From assembly GCA_904501685.1 (NCBI GenBank), contig CAJGBX010000039.1, forward strand, positions 1-11,272: a stretch of DNA of 11,272 nt, given 5' to 3'. The notes under the pieces were generated by a model. That model did not search any database. It had not been told where the DNA came from and saw nothing but the letters and a program-made list of their open reading frames with translations. Shown piece by piece: positions 1-7,109 of the stretch (position 1 is the stretch's first letter; every line of letters starts with the position of its first letter). The position numbers and the translations under genes are program-made. Source of the DNA: Clostridiaceae bacterium (GTDB lineage Bacteria; Bacillota; Clostridia; Oscillospirales; Acutalibacteraceae).

Positions 1-992
1 TTGCCCTTCTGCCAACGCCAGGTGTCAACACACATATCCTCAATAGAACGTGTGGCCTCCCAGCCTAAAAGATTCTTTGCTTTGTCAGCGTTTGCATAAA
101 CCTCATCAGGGTCGCCGGGTCGTCGAGGGTCGATAACATAAGGAATTTCAATTCCCGAAGCCTTTTGAAAGGCGTCCTTTAACTGTAAAACACTGCAGCC
201 GTTACCGGTACCGAGATTAATAGCCTCACATCCGGTGTTGTTTAAGGCCCAGTTGACCGCCTTAACGTGACCGTCAGCCAAATCAACAACGTGTATGTAG
301 TCACGAACACCTGTGCCGTCAACGGTATTATAATCGTTGCCGAAAACGTGAAGCTTTTCAAGCTTTCCGACTGCAACCTGCGAAATGTAGGGCATAAGGT
401 TATTGGGAATACCCTTGGGGTCTTCACCTATTGTGCCGCTTTCGTGAGCACCGATGGGGTTAAAGTAACGTAGCAGAGCAATACTCCAACCGTTGTCCGA
501 AACATAAAGGTCACGAAGCATTTCTTCAATAAACAGCTTGGTTCTGCCGTAGGGGTTGATTGCACCTAAAGGCATAGTTTCAACCAATGGCATAGTCTTT
601 GCAACACCGTAAACTGTAGCTGAAGAGGAGAAAACGATTTTCTTAACACCGAATTCCTCCATAACATCGCAAAGAACAAAGGTAGAGTCAATATTGTTTT
701 TATAATATTCCATAGGAATCTTGACCGACTCACCAACCGCCTTTAAGCCTGCAAAGTGAATAGCAGCCTCGATTTTATTTTCCTTAAAAACAGTACGAAG
801 AGCCTCGCGGTCACGAACATCGGCCTTGTAGAACTTTACCGGCTTGCCGATAATTTTCTCAACACGCTTTAAGGATTCTTCTTTACTGTTGCGAAGATTA
901 TCGACAACAACAATATCGTAGCCTGCCTTGCTGAGTTCAATACAAGTATGACTGCCGATGTAACCGGCACCGCCTGTTATTAAAATTGCCAT
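1..992 (-). CDS. galE: UDP-glucose 4-epimerase GalE, C-terminus cut by window edge (left copy)
   Basis: Interconverts UDP-glucose and UDP-galactose in the cytoplasm using tightly bound NAD (Leloir pathway, and supply of UDP-galactose for surface polysaccharides). It is an extended short-chain dehydrogenase/reductase. The Rossmann glycine motif GGAGYIG is at residues 7-13, and D31-N32 follows at the end of the second strand. The catalytic set is S124 (in SSSATVYG) with Y148 and K152 (YxxxK), which matches S124/Y149/K153 of E. coli GalE. The C-terminal half has the typical VRDYIHVVDLA and RRPGDPDEVYA stretches. 330 codons plus two bases are present. The E. coli enzyme has 338 residues and ends just after an equivalent W-W-Q segment, so only a few residues and the stop are missing. 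The start is the ATG at 992-990, with AAAGGG nine bases upstream. It is transcribed away from uxaC. Confidence 0.95.
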   Translation of the reverse strand, partial: MAILITGGAGYIGSHTCIELSKAGYDIVVVDNLRNSKEESLKRVEKIIGKPVKFYKADVRDREALRTVFKENKIEAAIHFAGLKAVGESVKIPMEYYKNNIDSTFVLCDVMEEFGVKKIVFSSSATVYGVAKTMPLVETMPLGAINPYGRTKLFIEEMLRDLYVSDNGWSIALLRYFNPIGAHESGTIGEDPKGIPNNLMPYISQVAVGKLEKLHVFGNDYNTVDGTGVRDYIHVVDLADGHVKAVNWALNNTGCEAINLGTGNGCSVLQLKDAFQKASGIEIPYVIDPRRPGDPDEVYANADKAKNLLGWEATRSIEDMCVDTWRWQKG

Positions 993-1068
993 TATAAAAC
1001 ACCCTTTCGAAAAAGTAAAAATAAACTAAGAAATGTCAATTCGCTAATCTACATAACATATTAAATTT

Positions 1069-1097
1069 ATTATAACATAACAGCGTAGTTTTTTCAA
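1069..1097 (-). promoter_or_regulatory. Predicted sigma-A-type promoter of galE (left copy)
   Basis: Read on the minus strand, a TTGAAA -35 box (1097-1092) is followed after 17 bases by a perfect TATAAT -10 box (1074-1069). A TG one base before the -10 box makes an extended -10. The start point would be about 70 bases before the galE ATG. This is the best promoter match in the intergenic region on that strand. Confidence 0.75.
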
Positions 1098-1166
1098 CCG
1101 ATTTAATAAATAAATATTACAGCTGTACCTCGCTGATTATTTTTTATAAATGTATATTTAATATAT

Positions 1167-1194
1167 TGATTTTTATGGAAAAACAAGGTATAAT
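1167..1194 (+). promoter_or_regulatory. Predicted sigma-A-type promoter of the uxaCBA operon (left copy)
   Basis: A TTGATT -35 box (1167-1172) is followed after 16 bases by a perfect TATAAT -10 box (1189-1194). Transcription would start near 1201, giving a leader of about 85 bases before the uxaC ATG. It is divergent from the galE promoter, and the two -10 boxes lie about 115 bp apart, so they do not overlap. Confidence 0.7.
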
Positions 1195-1200
1195 GAATCG

Positions 1201-1249
1201 AACATGCTTTGATATGTGCTTATATGTTGGAGCTTGAAAATCGGTTCAA
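1201..1249 (+). promoter_or_regulatory. Possible operator: two short dyads just after the uxaC promoter
   Basis: Two weak inverted repeats lie where a repressor could block the uxa promoter: AACAT (1201-1205) with ATGTT (1224-1228), and TTGAA (1234-1238) with TTCAA (1245-1249) around a six-base centre. Uronate operons are usually substrate-induced through GntR- or LacI-family regulators, which makes an operator here plausible. The arms are only five bases, so chance is a serious alternative. The mirror copy is at 10024-10072. Confidence 0.22.
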
Positions 1250-1286
1250 AAGAGGCTTATTGTAAATAAAAAAAGGAGATATAGTA

Positions 1287-2684
1287 ATGGGAATTATAAA
1301 CAGTGAATTTATTTTAAGAAATGAGACGGCAAGACAGTTGTACAATGAATATGCCAAGGATATGCCGATAATTGACTATCACTGCCATATTAATCCTCAG
1401 GAAATTGCCGAGGACCGAAAGTTCGATAACATAACTCAGGTTTGGCTTGGCGGTGACCATTATAAGTGGCGTCTTATCCGTTCAAACGGTATTAATGAGG
1501 ATGAAATAACCGGGGATACCGATGCGCGTGTGAAGTTTCAGCATTTTGCAGATATGCTGCCTAAGGCAATAGGTAACCCGATGTATCATTGGACACATTT
1601 GGAGTTGAAGAAATATTTTGATTATGACGGAATTTTAAACAGTGATACTGCAGAAGAGGTTTGGCAGCTTTGCAATTCTAAGCTGCAGGACGATAATATG
1701 TCGGTAAGAGGTCTTATTAACGCTTCTAACGTTGCCGTTATCGGTACAACCGATGACCCGATTGACGATTTGCGTTGGCATAAGGCAATTGCCGAGGATA
1801 AAGACTTTAAAACCAAGGTTGTTCCGTCCTATCGTCCCGATAAGGCAGTGAATATCGAAAAACCCGGATTTAAGGAATATATTGAAAAACTTTCGGCAGT
1901 TGTCGGTTATGAAATCAAGACCGTTGCCGATGTTAAAAACGCCTTGACCGAAAGACTTAAATTCTTCTGTGAAAACGGTTGTAAGGCTTCTGACCATGGC
2001 TTGGACTATGCAGTTTTCAGTATAATGTCCGAGAATGAGTTGGACGAAGTTTTAACTCGCGCTTTAAACGGTGAAACAGTGTCTCAGGCTGAGGCTGACG
2101 CATATAAGACTGCAATTCTTTTACATTTGGGTAAGGAATATGCTAAGCGTGATGTTGTAATGCAGATTCATTACGGTGCAATCCGTAACACCAATAGCAA
2201 GAAGTTTGAACGCCTGGGTCCCGATACCGGATTTGACTGTATTTCCACACGTGCTTGCGGTGATGAGCTGGTTAAATTTATGGATGCGCTTGAAAAAGAG
2301 GACAGCTTGCCGAAAACTGTTTTGTATTCATTAAATCCGTTTGATAATGCAATGCTTGATACCTTCTTGGGTGCATTCCAGGGTACTGAGGTAGAAGGCA
2401 AAATTCAGCACGGCTCGGCTTGGTGGTTTAATGACACTAAGAGAGGTATGGAGGAGCAGTTGAAGTCCTTGGCTGACCTTTCCTTGCTCGGTAACTTTAT
2501 CGGTATGCTTACCGATTCACGTAGTTTTCTTTCTTACACCCGTCACGATTATTTCAGAAGAATACTTTGCAATCTTTTGGGTGAATGGGTTGAAAACGGC
2601 GAATATCCCAATGACCAAAAAGCTTTGAAGGAAATTGTTGAAGGTATTTGCTATAAAAATGCTGCAAGATATTTCGGATTTTAA
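1287..2684 (+). CDS. uxaC: Uronate isomerase UxaC (left copy)
   Basis: Cytoplasmic aldose-ketose isomerase converting D-galacturonate to D-tagaturonate and D-glucuronate to D-fructuronate, the first step of hexuronate breakdown. It is a TIM-barrel protein of the amidohydrolase superfamily. At 465 residues it is close to the usual length of about 470. Visible signatures are the HxH metal motif in DYHCHINP (H32, H34), TTDDP at residues 154-158, HYGAIRNTN from H295, FERLGPDTGFD just after, TDSRSF with D410, and RHDYFRR with H420 near the C-terminus. The start is ATG 1287 with AGGAG at 1274-1278, eight bases upstream. It is the first gene of the operon, and uxaB follows 13 bases after its stop. 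The presence of uxaB and uxaA points to galacturonate as the main substrate; glucuronate use would also need uxuB and uxuA, which are absent here. Confidence 0.96.
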   Translation: MGIINSEFILRNETARQLYNEYAKDMPIIDYHCHINPQEIAEDRKFDNITQVWLGGDHYKWRLIRSNGINEDEITGDTDARVKFQHFADMLPKAIGNPMYHWTHLELKKYFDYDGILNSDTAEEVWQLCNSKLQDDNMSVRGLINASNVAVIGTTDDPIDDLRWHKAIAEDKDFKTKVVPSYRPDKAVNIEKPGFKEYIEKLSAVVGYEIKTVADVKNALTERLKFFCENGCKASDHGLDYAVFSIMSENELDEVLTRALNGETVSQAEADAYKTAILLHLGKEYAKRDVVMQIHYGAIRNTNSKKFERLGPDTGFDCISTRACGDELVKFMDALEKEDSLPKTVLYSLNPFDNAMLDTFLGAFQGTEVEGKIQHGSAWWFNDTKRGMEEQLKSLADLSLLGNFIGMLTDSRSFLSYTRHDYFRRILCNLLGEWVENGEYPNDQKALKEIVEGICYKNAARYFGF

Positions 2685-2688
2685 GGAG
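2683..2688 (+). promoter_or_regulatory. Ribosome binding site fixing the uxaB start (left copy)
   Basis: AAGGAG overlaps the last two bases of the uxaC stop codon and sits nine bases before ATG 2698. This supports 2698 as the start over the in-frame ATG at 2635, which would place 63 bases inside the end of uxaC and add 21 residues absent from the family. Confidence 0.85.
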
Positions 2689-2697
2689 TACATAGCT

Positions 2698-4164
2698 ATG
2701 AAAAATATTAAAGAAGCTGTTGAAAAAAGAGCAAATCGACCCATTAAGGTGATGCAGTTCGGAGAGGGTAACTTTCTTCGTGCTTTTCCTGATTATATGA
2801 TAGATATTGCTAATGAAAAGGGTCTTTTTGATGGTGACATTGCTGTTGTGAAGTGTGTTCCGTTCGGTAATTTGGACCGTTTTAAGAAGCAGGATAATCT
2901 TTATACCGTAATTCTCAGAGGTAAGGATAACGGTGAGGTTGTAAATTCCGCACGTGTTGTTACAAGCATACAGAAGGCTATCGGTTGCTATGAGGATTAT
3001 GATGAGTATATTGCGTTGGCAAAGCTGGATAGTCTGCGTTTTATAATCTCAAACACAACCGAAGCAGGTATCGTTTTAGATACAAACGACCATTTAGACG
3101 GTATTCCCGAAACCTATCCCGGAAAGCTTACTCAGTTCTTATTTGAACGCTTTAAGGCTTTTGACGGTGCCAAGGATAAAGGTCTGGTTCTTCTTCCGGT
3201 TGAGCTTATTGATGATAACGGTAAACAGCTGAAAAAGTGCGTGCTTGCCTTGGCTGAGGCATGGAGCTTACCGGCTGAATTTACTGCTTGGGTAAAAAAT
3301 TCTTGCGTATTTTGCAGTACCTTGGTTGACCGTATTGTTACCGGCTATCCCTTTGACGAGGCTGAGAAGCTTTGTGAGGAAATGGGTTATACTGATGAGC
3401 TTCTGGATGTTGCTGAGCCGTTCGGTCTTTGGGTAATTGAAAGTGAAAAGGATATTTCTGATGAATTCCCGCTTGATAAGGCAGGTATGCCGGTTCTCTT
3501 TACCGATAATCAGAAGCCTTATAAGGATAGAAAGGTAAGAATTTTAAACGGTGCTCATACCTCTACTGTACTTTTAGGTTGGCTTTCGGGTCTGGAAATT
3601 GTTAGAGAGTGTATGGAAGACGGTACTATCAGAGGCTTTATGAATATGGCACTGTCTGAGATAAAGCCCGGTGTAAAGCTGCCTTCTGATGAGGTTCAGG
3701 CATTTACCGATTCTGTTTTCGAACGCTTTGAGAATCCGTTTATCAGACATAAGGTATTGGATATTTCACTTAACTCGGTTTCTAAGTGGAGAGCCAGAGT
3801 TCTTTCCTCGTTTAAGGATTTCTACAATGCAAACAATGCTATTCCGAAGGCTTTGACCTTCTCGTTTGCCGCACTTTTGGCATTCTATACCTCTAATACT
3901 ATGGAGGACGGTGTGTTAAAGGCTAAACGCTTGGACGGTACCGAGTATATAATCAAGGACGGCGAGGCAGAGCTGAAGTTCTTCCTTGAAAACTCTAATA
4001 AGCCGGTTGCTGAATATGTTGAACTCACAATTAAAAACTCCGACCTTTGGGGCGAGGATTTGTCGCAGTATAAAGGCTTTAATGAGGCAGTAGTAAAGTA
4101 TCTTACTGAAATTCGTGCTAATGCAAAGGTTGCTGCCGATAAGCTTTTAAAGGGTGAAATATAA
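2698..4164 (+). CDS. uxaB: Tagaturonate reductase (altronate oxidoreductase) UxaB (left copy)
   Basis: NADH-dependent reduction of D-tagaturonate to D-altronate, second step of galacturonate catabolism. It belongs to the mannitol dehydrogenase / polyol-specific long-chain dehydrogenase family. The 488 residues fit the family (E. coli UxaB is 483). The N-terminal Rossmann domain opens with QFGEGNFLRAF at residues 20-30, the wording typical of UxaB and unlike the GxGxFHRAH form of UxuB and mannitol dehydrogenases. The catalytic pattern K-x4-N-x2-H is present as K279, N284 and H287 (in KVRILNGAHT), with the same spacing as Lys295/Asn300/His303 of Pseudomonas mannitol 2-dehydrogenase. The start is ATG 2698, chosen for its ribosome site at 2683-2688. 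Its TAA stop overlaps the uxaA ATG by one base. Fructuronate reductase (UxuB) is the main alternative, but the N-terminal motif and the uxaA neighbour argue against it. Confidence 0.92.
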   Translation: MKNIKEAVEKRANRPIKVMQFGEGNFLRAFPDYMIDIANEKGLFDGDIAVVKCVPFGNLDRFKKQDNLYTVILRGKDNGEVVNSARVVTSIQKAIGCYEDYDEYIALAKLDSLRFIISNTTEAGIVLDTNDHLDGIPETYPGKLTQFLFERFKAFDGAKDKGLVLLPVELIDDNGKQLKKCVLALAEAWSLPAEFTAWVKNSCVFCSTLVDRIVTGYPFDEAEKLCEEMGYTDELLDVAEPFGLWVIESEKDISDEFPLDKAGMPVLFTDNQKPYKDRKVRILNGAHTSTVLLGWLSGLEIVRECMEDGTIRGFMNMALSEIKPGVKLPSDEVQAFTDSVFERFENPFIRHKVLDISLNSVSKWRARVLSSFKDFYNANNAIPKALTFSFAALLAFYTSNTMEDGVLKAKRLDGTEYIIKDGEAELKFFLENSNKPVAEYVELTIKNSDLWGEDLSQYKGFNEAVVKYLTEIRANAKVAADKLLKGEI

Positions 4165-5594
4165 TGAACACTTTTAAAATTCACGAAAACGATAATGTTG
4201 CGGTATTACTGACCGGTGATGGTGAAATTCCTGCCGGTCATAAGGTGGCAGTTTGCGATATTAAAAAGGATACACCGGTCATTAAATACGGTTTTCCTAT
4301 AGGTAAGGCTAAGACCGATATAAAGAAGGGTGAGCATGTTCACTGTCATAATCTTTATTCCGATATGAAAAAGCTTGATGGTTATGAGTATACTCCCGAT
4401 TTTAAGGATTTGGTAAAAACTGAGTCTAAGACTTTTATGGGCTTTAAGCGTGAGAACGGTAAGGTTGGTATCAGGAATGAGGTTTGGATTGTACCTACCG
4501 TCGGTTGTGTTAATGCCATTGCAAAGTCGATTGAGGATAACTCGCAGCAGTTTAAAACCGATAATATTAACGGTATTTTTTCATATTCGCATCCTTACGG
4601 CTGCTCTCAGCTGGGCGGTGACCAGCTTAATACTCAAAAGCTGCTTTGCGGTCTTATAAATCATCCTAATTGTGCCGGTGTTTTGGTTTTAAGCTTGGGT
4701 TGTGAGAATAATAACCTCGGCGAGTTGAAAAAGGTTTTAGGCGAGTGGGATGAAAAAAGAGTAAGATTCTTGGTTTGCCAGGATGTTGAGGATGAGGTTC
4801 AAGAGGGCACAAGGCTTGTAGAGGAGCTTTGTCAGTATGCAGATAGCTTTACACGTACCGAATGTGATGCAAGCAAGCTTGTAATCGGTCTTAAGTGCGG
4901 TGGCTCAGACGGTTTTTCGGGTATTACCGCCAATCCGCTTGTAGGCAGAATTTCCGATAAGCTGATTTCAATGGGTGGAAGTGCAATTTTGACCGAGGTT
5001 CCCGAGATGTTCGGTGCCGAAACGCTGTTGTTTGACCGTTGCAGAACCAAGGGGATTTTTGATAATGCTGTAAAGCTTATAAACGATTTTAAGGACTATT
5101 TTGCATCTTATGGTGAGCCGATTGACGAAAATCCGTCACCGGGAAATAAGGCAGGCGGCATCAGTACCTTGGCAGATAAGGCCTTGGGCTGTACTCAAAA
5201 GGCAGGCAGTGCACCGGTTGAGGATGTTTTGCAATACGGTGATCCCGTAAAGAAAAACGGACTGTCACTGTTACAGTCGCCCGGTAACGATTTGGTTGCA
5301 GCCTGTGCCTTGGCAGGTAGCGGTGCCCATATGGTACTGTTTACCACCGGCAGAGGAACACCGTTTGGATGTCCTGTTCCTACACTAAAAATTTCAAGCA
5401 ATAGTAACCTTTTCAAAACGAAGAATAAGTGGATTGACTTTAATGCAGGTCAGCTGTTGGACGGCGTTGATGCTGAAGTATGTGCAGATGACTTCTTTAA
5501 TTTGTTGTTAGAGGTTGCAAGCGGTAAAAAAGCCAAGAGCGAGTCTCTTGATAAGCGTGATTTGGCAATCTTTAAAGACGGTGTAACACTTTAA
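4164..5594 (+). CDS. uxaA: Altronate dehydratase UxaA (left copy)
   Basis: Dehydrates D-altronate to 2-keto-3-deoxygluconate, third step of the galacturonate pathway; the E. coli enzyme is iron-dependent. The family is GarD/UxaA (galactarate dehydratase/altronate hydrolase). The N-terminal SAF-like domain covers about residues 1-75 and carries HVHCHN (H58, H60, H62). A linker leads to the catalytic part, starting at GFKRENGKVGIRN (93-105). Conserved-looking polar and cysteine motifs follow: SHPYGCSQ (H143, C147), LGCENNN (C180, E181), LKCGGSDGFSG (C245, D249) and GRGTPFGCPVPT (C403). At 476 residues it is slightly shorter than E. coli UxaA (495). The ATG shares one base with the uxaB stop (TAATG), with a GGGTGA-type site just upstream, suggesting translational coupling. 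It is the last gene before the terminator. Galactarate dehydratase GarD is the closest alternative; the uxaC-uxaB context favours UxaA. Confidence 0.94.
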   Translation: MNTFKIHENDNVAVLLTGDGEIPAGHKVAVCDIKKDTPVIKYGFPIGKAKTDIKKGEHVHCHNLYSDMKKLDGYEYTPDFKDLVKTESKTFMGFKRENGKVGIRNEVWIVPTVGCVNAIAKSIEDNSQQFKTDNINGIFSYSHPYGCSQLGGDQLNTQKLLCGLINHPNCAGVLVLSLGCENNNLGELKKVLGEWDEKRVRFLVCQDVEDEVQEGTRLVEELCQYADSFTRTECDASKLVIGLKCGGSDGFSGITANPLVGRISDKLISMGGSAILTEVPEMFGAETLLFDRCRTKGIFDNAVKLINDFKDYFASYGEPIDENPSPGNKAGGISTLADKALGCTQKAGSAPVEDVLQYGDPVKKNGLSLLQSPGNDLVAACALAGSGAHMVLFTTGRGTPFGCPVPTLKISSNSNLFKTKNKWIDFNAGQLLDGVDAEVCADDFFNLLLEVASGKKAKSESLDKRDLAIFKDGVTL

Positions 5595-5621
5595 GTGAAA
5601 AATTGATTTATATGTATAAAT

Positions 5622-5651
5622 AAAAACGACTTGTTTAAACAAGTCGTTTTT
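5622..5651. terminator. Intrinsic terminator hairpin at the palindrome centre
   Basis: AAAAACGACTTG (5622-5633) pairs with CAAGTCGTTTTT (5640-5651) around a TTTAAA loop. It starts 27 bases after the uxaA stop and ends in a T-tract, as expected for a Rho-independent terminator of the uxa operon. The A-tract on the other side lets it act in both directions. Because this hairpin is exactly where the window turns back on itself, only the left half (to about 5636) is certainly genomic; the right half could be native or part of the fold-back. Confidence 0.75.
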
Positions 5652-5678
5652 ATTTATACATATAAATCAATTTTTCAC

Positions 5679-7109
5679 TTAAAGTGTTACACCGTCTTTA
5701 AAGATTGCCAAATCACGCTTATCAAGAGACTCGCTCTTGGCTTTTTTACCGCTTGCAACCTCTAACAACAAATTAAAGAAGTCATCTGCACATACTTCAG
5801 CATCAACGCCGTCCAACAGCTGACCTGCATTAAAGTCAATCCACTTATTCTTCGTTTTGAAAAGGTTACTATTGCTTGAAATTTTTAGTGTAGGAACAGG
5901 ACATCCAAACGGTGTTCCTCTGCCGGTGGTAAACAGTACCATATGGGCACCGCTACCTGCCAAGGCACAGGCTGCAACCAAATCGTTACCGGGCGACTGT
6001 AACAGTGACAGTCCGTTTTTCTTTACGGGATCACCGTATTGCAAAACATCCTCAACCGGTGCACTGCCTGCCTTTTGAGTACAGCCCAAGGCCTTATCTG
6101 CCAAGGTACTGATGCCGCCTGCCTTATTTCCCGGTGACGGATTTTCGTCAATCGGCTCACCATAAGATGCAAAATAGTCCTTAAAATCGTTTATAAGCTT
6201 TACAGCATTATCAAAAATCCCCTTGGTTCTGCAACGGTCAAACAACAGCGTTTCGGCACCGAACATCTCGGGAACCTCGGTCAAAATTGCACTTCCACCC
6301 ATTGAAATCAGCTTATCGGAAATTCTGCCTACAAGCGGATTGGCGGTAATACCCGAAAAACCGTCTGAGCCACCGCACTTAAGACCGATTACAAGCTTGC
6401 TTGCATCACATTCGGTACGTGTAAAGCTATCTGCATACTGACAAAGCTCCTCTACAAGCCTTGTGCCCTCTTGAACCTCATCCTCAACATCCTGGCAAAC
6501 CAAGAATCTTACTCTTTTTTCATCCCACTCGCCTAAAACCTTTTTCAACTCGCCGAGGTTATTATTCTCACAACCCAAGCTTAAAACCAAAACACCGGCA
6601 CAATTAGGATGATTTATAAGACCGCAAAGCAGCTTTTGAGTATTAAGCTGGTCACCGCCCAGCTGAGAGCAGCCGTAAGGATGCGAATATGAAAAAATAC
6701 CGTTAATATTATCGGTTTTAAACTGCTGCGAGTTATCCTCAATCGACTTTGCAATGGCATTAACACAACCGACGGTAGGTACAATCCAAACCTCATTCCT
6801 GATACCAACCTTACCGTTCTCACGCTTAAAGCCCATAAAAGTCTTAGACTCAGTTTTTACCAAATCCTTAAAATCGGGAGTATACTCATAACCATCAAGC
6901 TTTTTCATATCGGAATAAAGATTATGACAGTGAACATGCTCACCCTTCTTTATATCGGTCTTAGCCTTACCTATAGGAAAACCGTATTTAATGACCGGTG
7001 TATCCTTTTTAATATCGCAAACTGCCACCTTATGACCGGCAGGAATTTCACCATCACCGGTCAGTAATACCGCAACATTATCGTTTTCGTGAATTTTAAA
7101 AGTGTTCAT
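5679..7109 (-). CDS. uxaA: Altronate dehydratase UxaA (mirror copy)
   Basis: Identical in every residue to the protein of 4164-5594, on the opposite strand; function and motifs are as described there. The two uxaA stops face each other with only 84 bases between them (5595-5678), all of it palindromic. The ATG at 7109-7107 again shares one base with the uxaB stop. The lack of any silent difference from the other copy argues against an old duplication and for an artefact. It should not be counted as a second gene without independent evidence. Confidence 0.9.
   Translation of the reverse strand: MNTFKIHENDNVAVLLTGDGEIPAGHKVAVCDIKKDTPVIKYGFPIGKAKTDIKKGEHVHCHNLYSDMKKLDGYEYTPDFKDLVKTESKTFMGFKRENGKVGIRNEVWIVPTVGCVNAIAKSIEDNSQQFKTDNINGIFSYSHPYGCSQLGGDQLNTQKLLCGLINHPNCAGVLVLSLGCENNNLGELKKVLGEWDEKRVRFLVCQDVEDEVQEGTRLVEELCQYADSFTRTECDASKLVIGLKCGGSDGFSGITANPLVGRISDKLISMGGSAILTEVPEMFGAETLLFDRCRTKGIFDNAVKLINDFKDYFASYGEPIDENPSPGNKAGGISTLADKALGCTQKAGSAPVEDVLQYGDPVKKNGLSLLQSPGNDLVAACALAGSGAHMVLFTTGRGTPFGCPVPTLKISSNSNLFKTKNKWIDFNAGQLLDGVDAEVCADDFFNLLLEVASGKKAKSESLDKRDLAIFKDGVTL

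Noticed and set aside
267..473. Small open reading frames on both strands inside galE (also 242-427 and mirrors 10800-11006, 10846-11031)
   Set aside because: They lie wholly within the galE coding sequence in other frames, have no ribosome site and resemble no family.
1034..1039. Consensus TTGACA on the minus strand upstream of galE (mirror 10234-10239) as a second galE promoter
   Set aside because: No acceptable -10 box occurs 16-18 bases downstream, and the promoter further upstream is a much better match.
1201..1286. Riboswitch or structured leader upstream of uxaC
   Set aside because: The leader is only about 85 bases, with short weak dyads, no terminator-like stem and no recognisable riboswitch core.
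1635..1997. 120-codon antisense open frame inside uxaC (mirror 9276-9638)
   Set aside because: Antisense shadow of a well-supported gene; the translation has no recognisable domain and no upstream ribosome site.
2635..2697. Longer start for uxaB adding 21 residues (mirror 8576-8638)
   Set aside because: It would overlap the end of uxaC, lacks a ribosome site, and family members begin near the 2698 start.
5633..5640. GTTTAAAC at the centre, a PmeI recognition site, as a sign of cloning or a linker
   Set aside because: It is simply the TTTAAA loop plus the closing pair of the terminator hairpin; no adapter or vector sequence is beside it.
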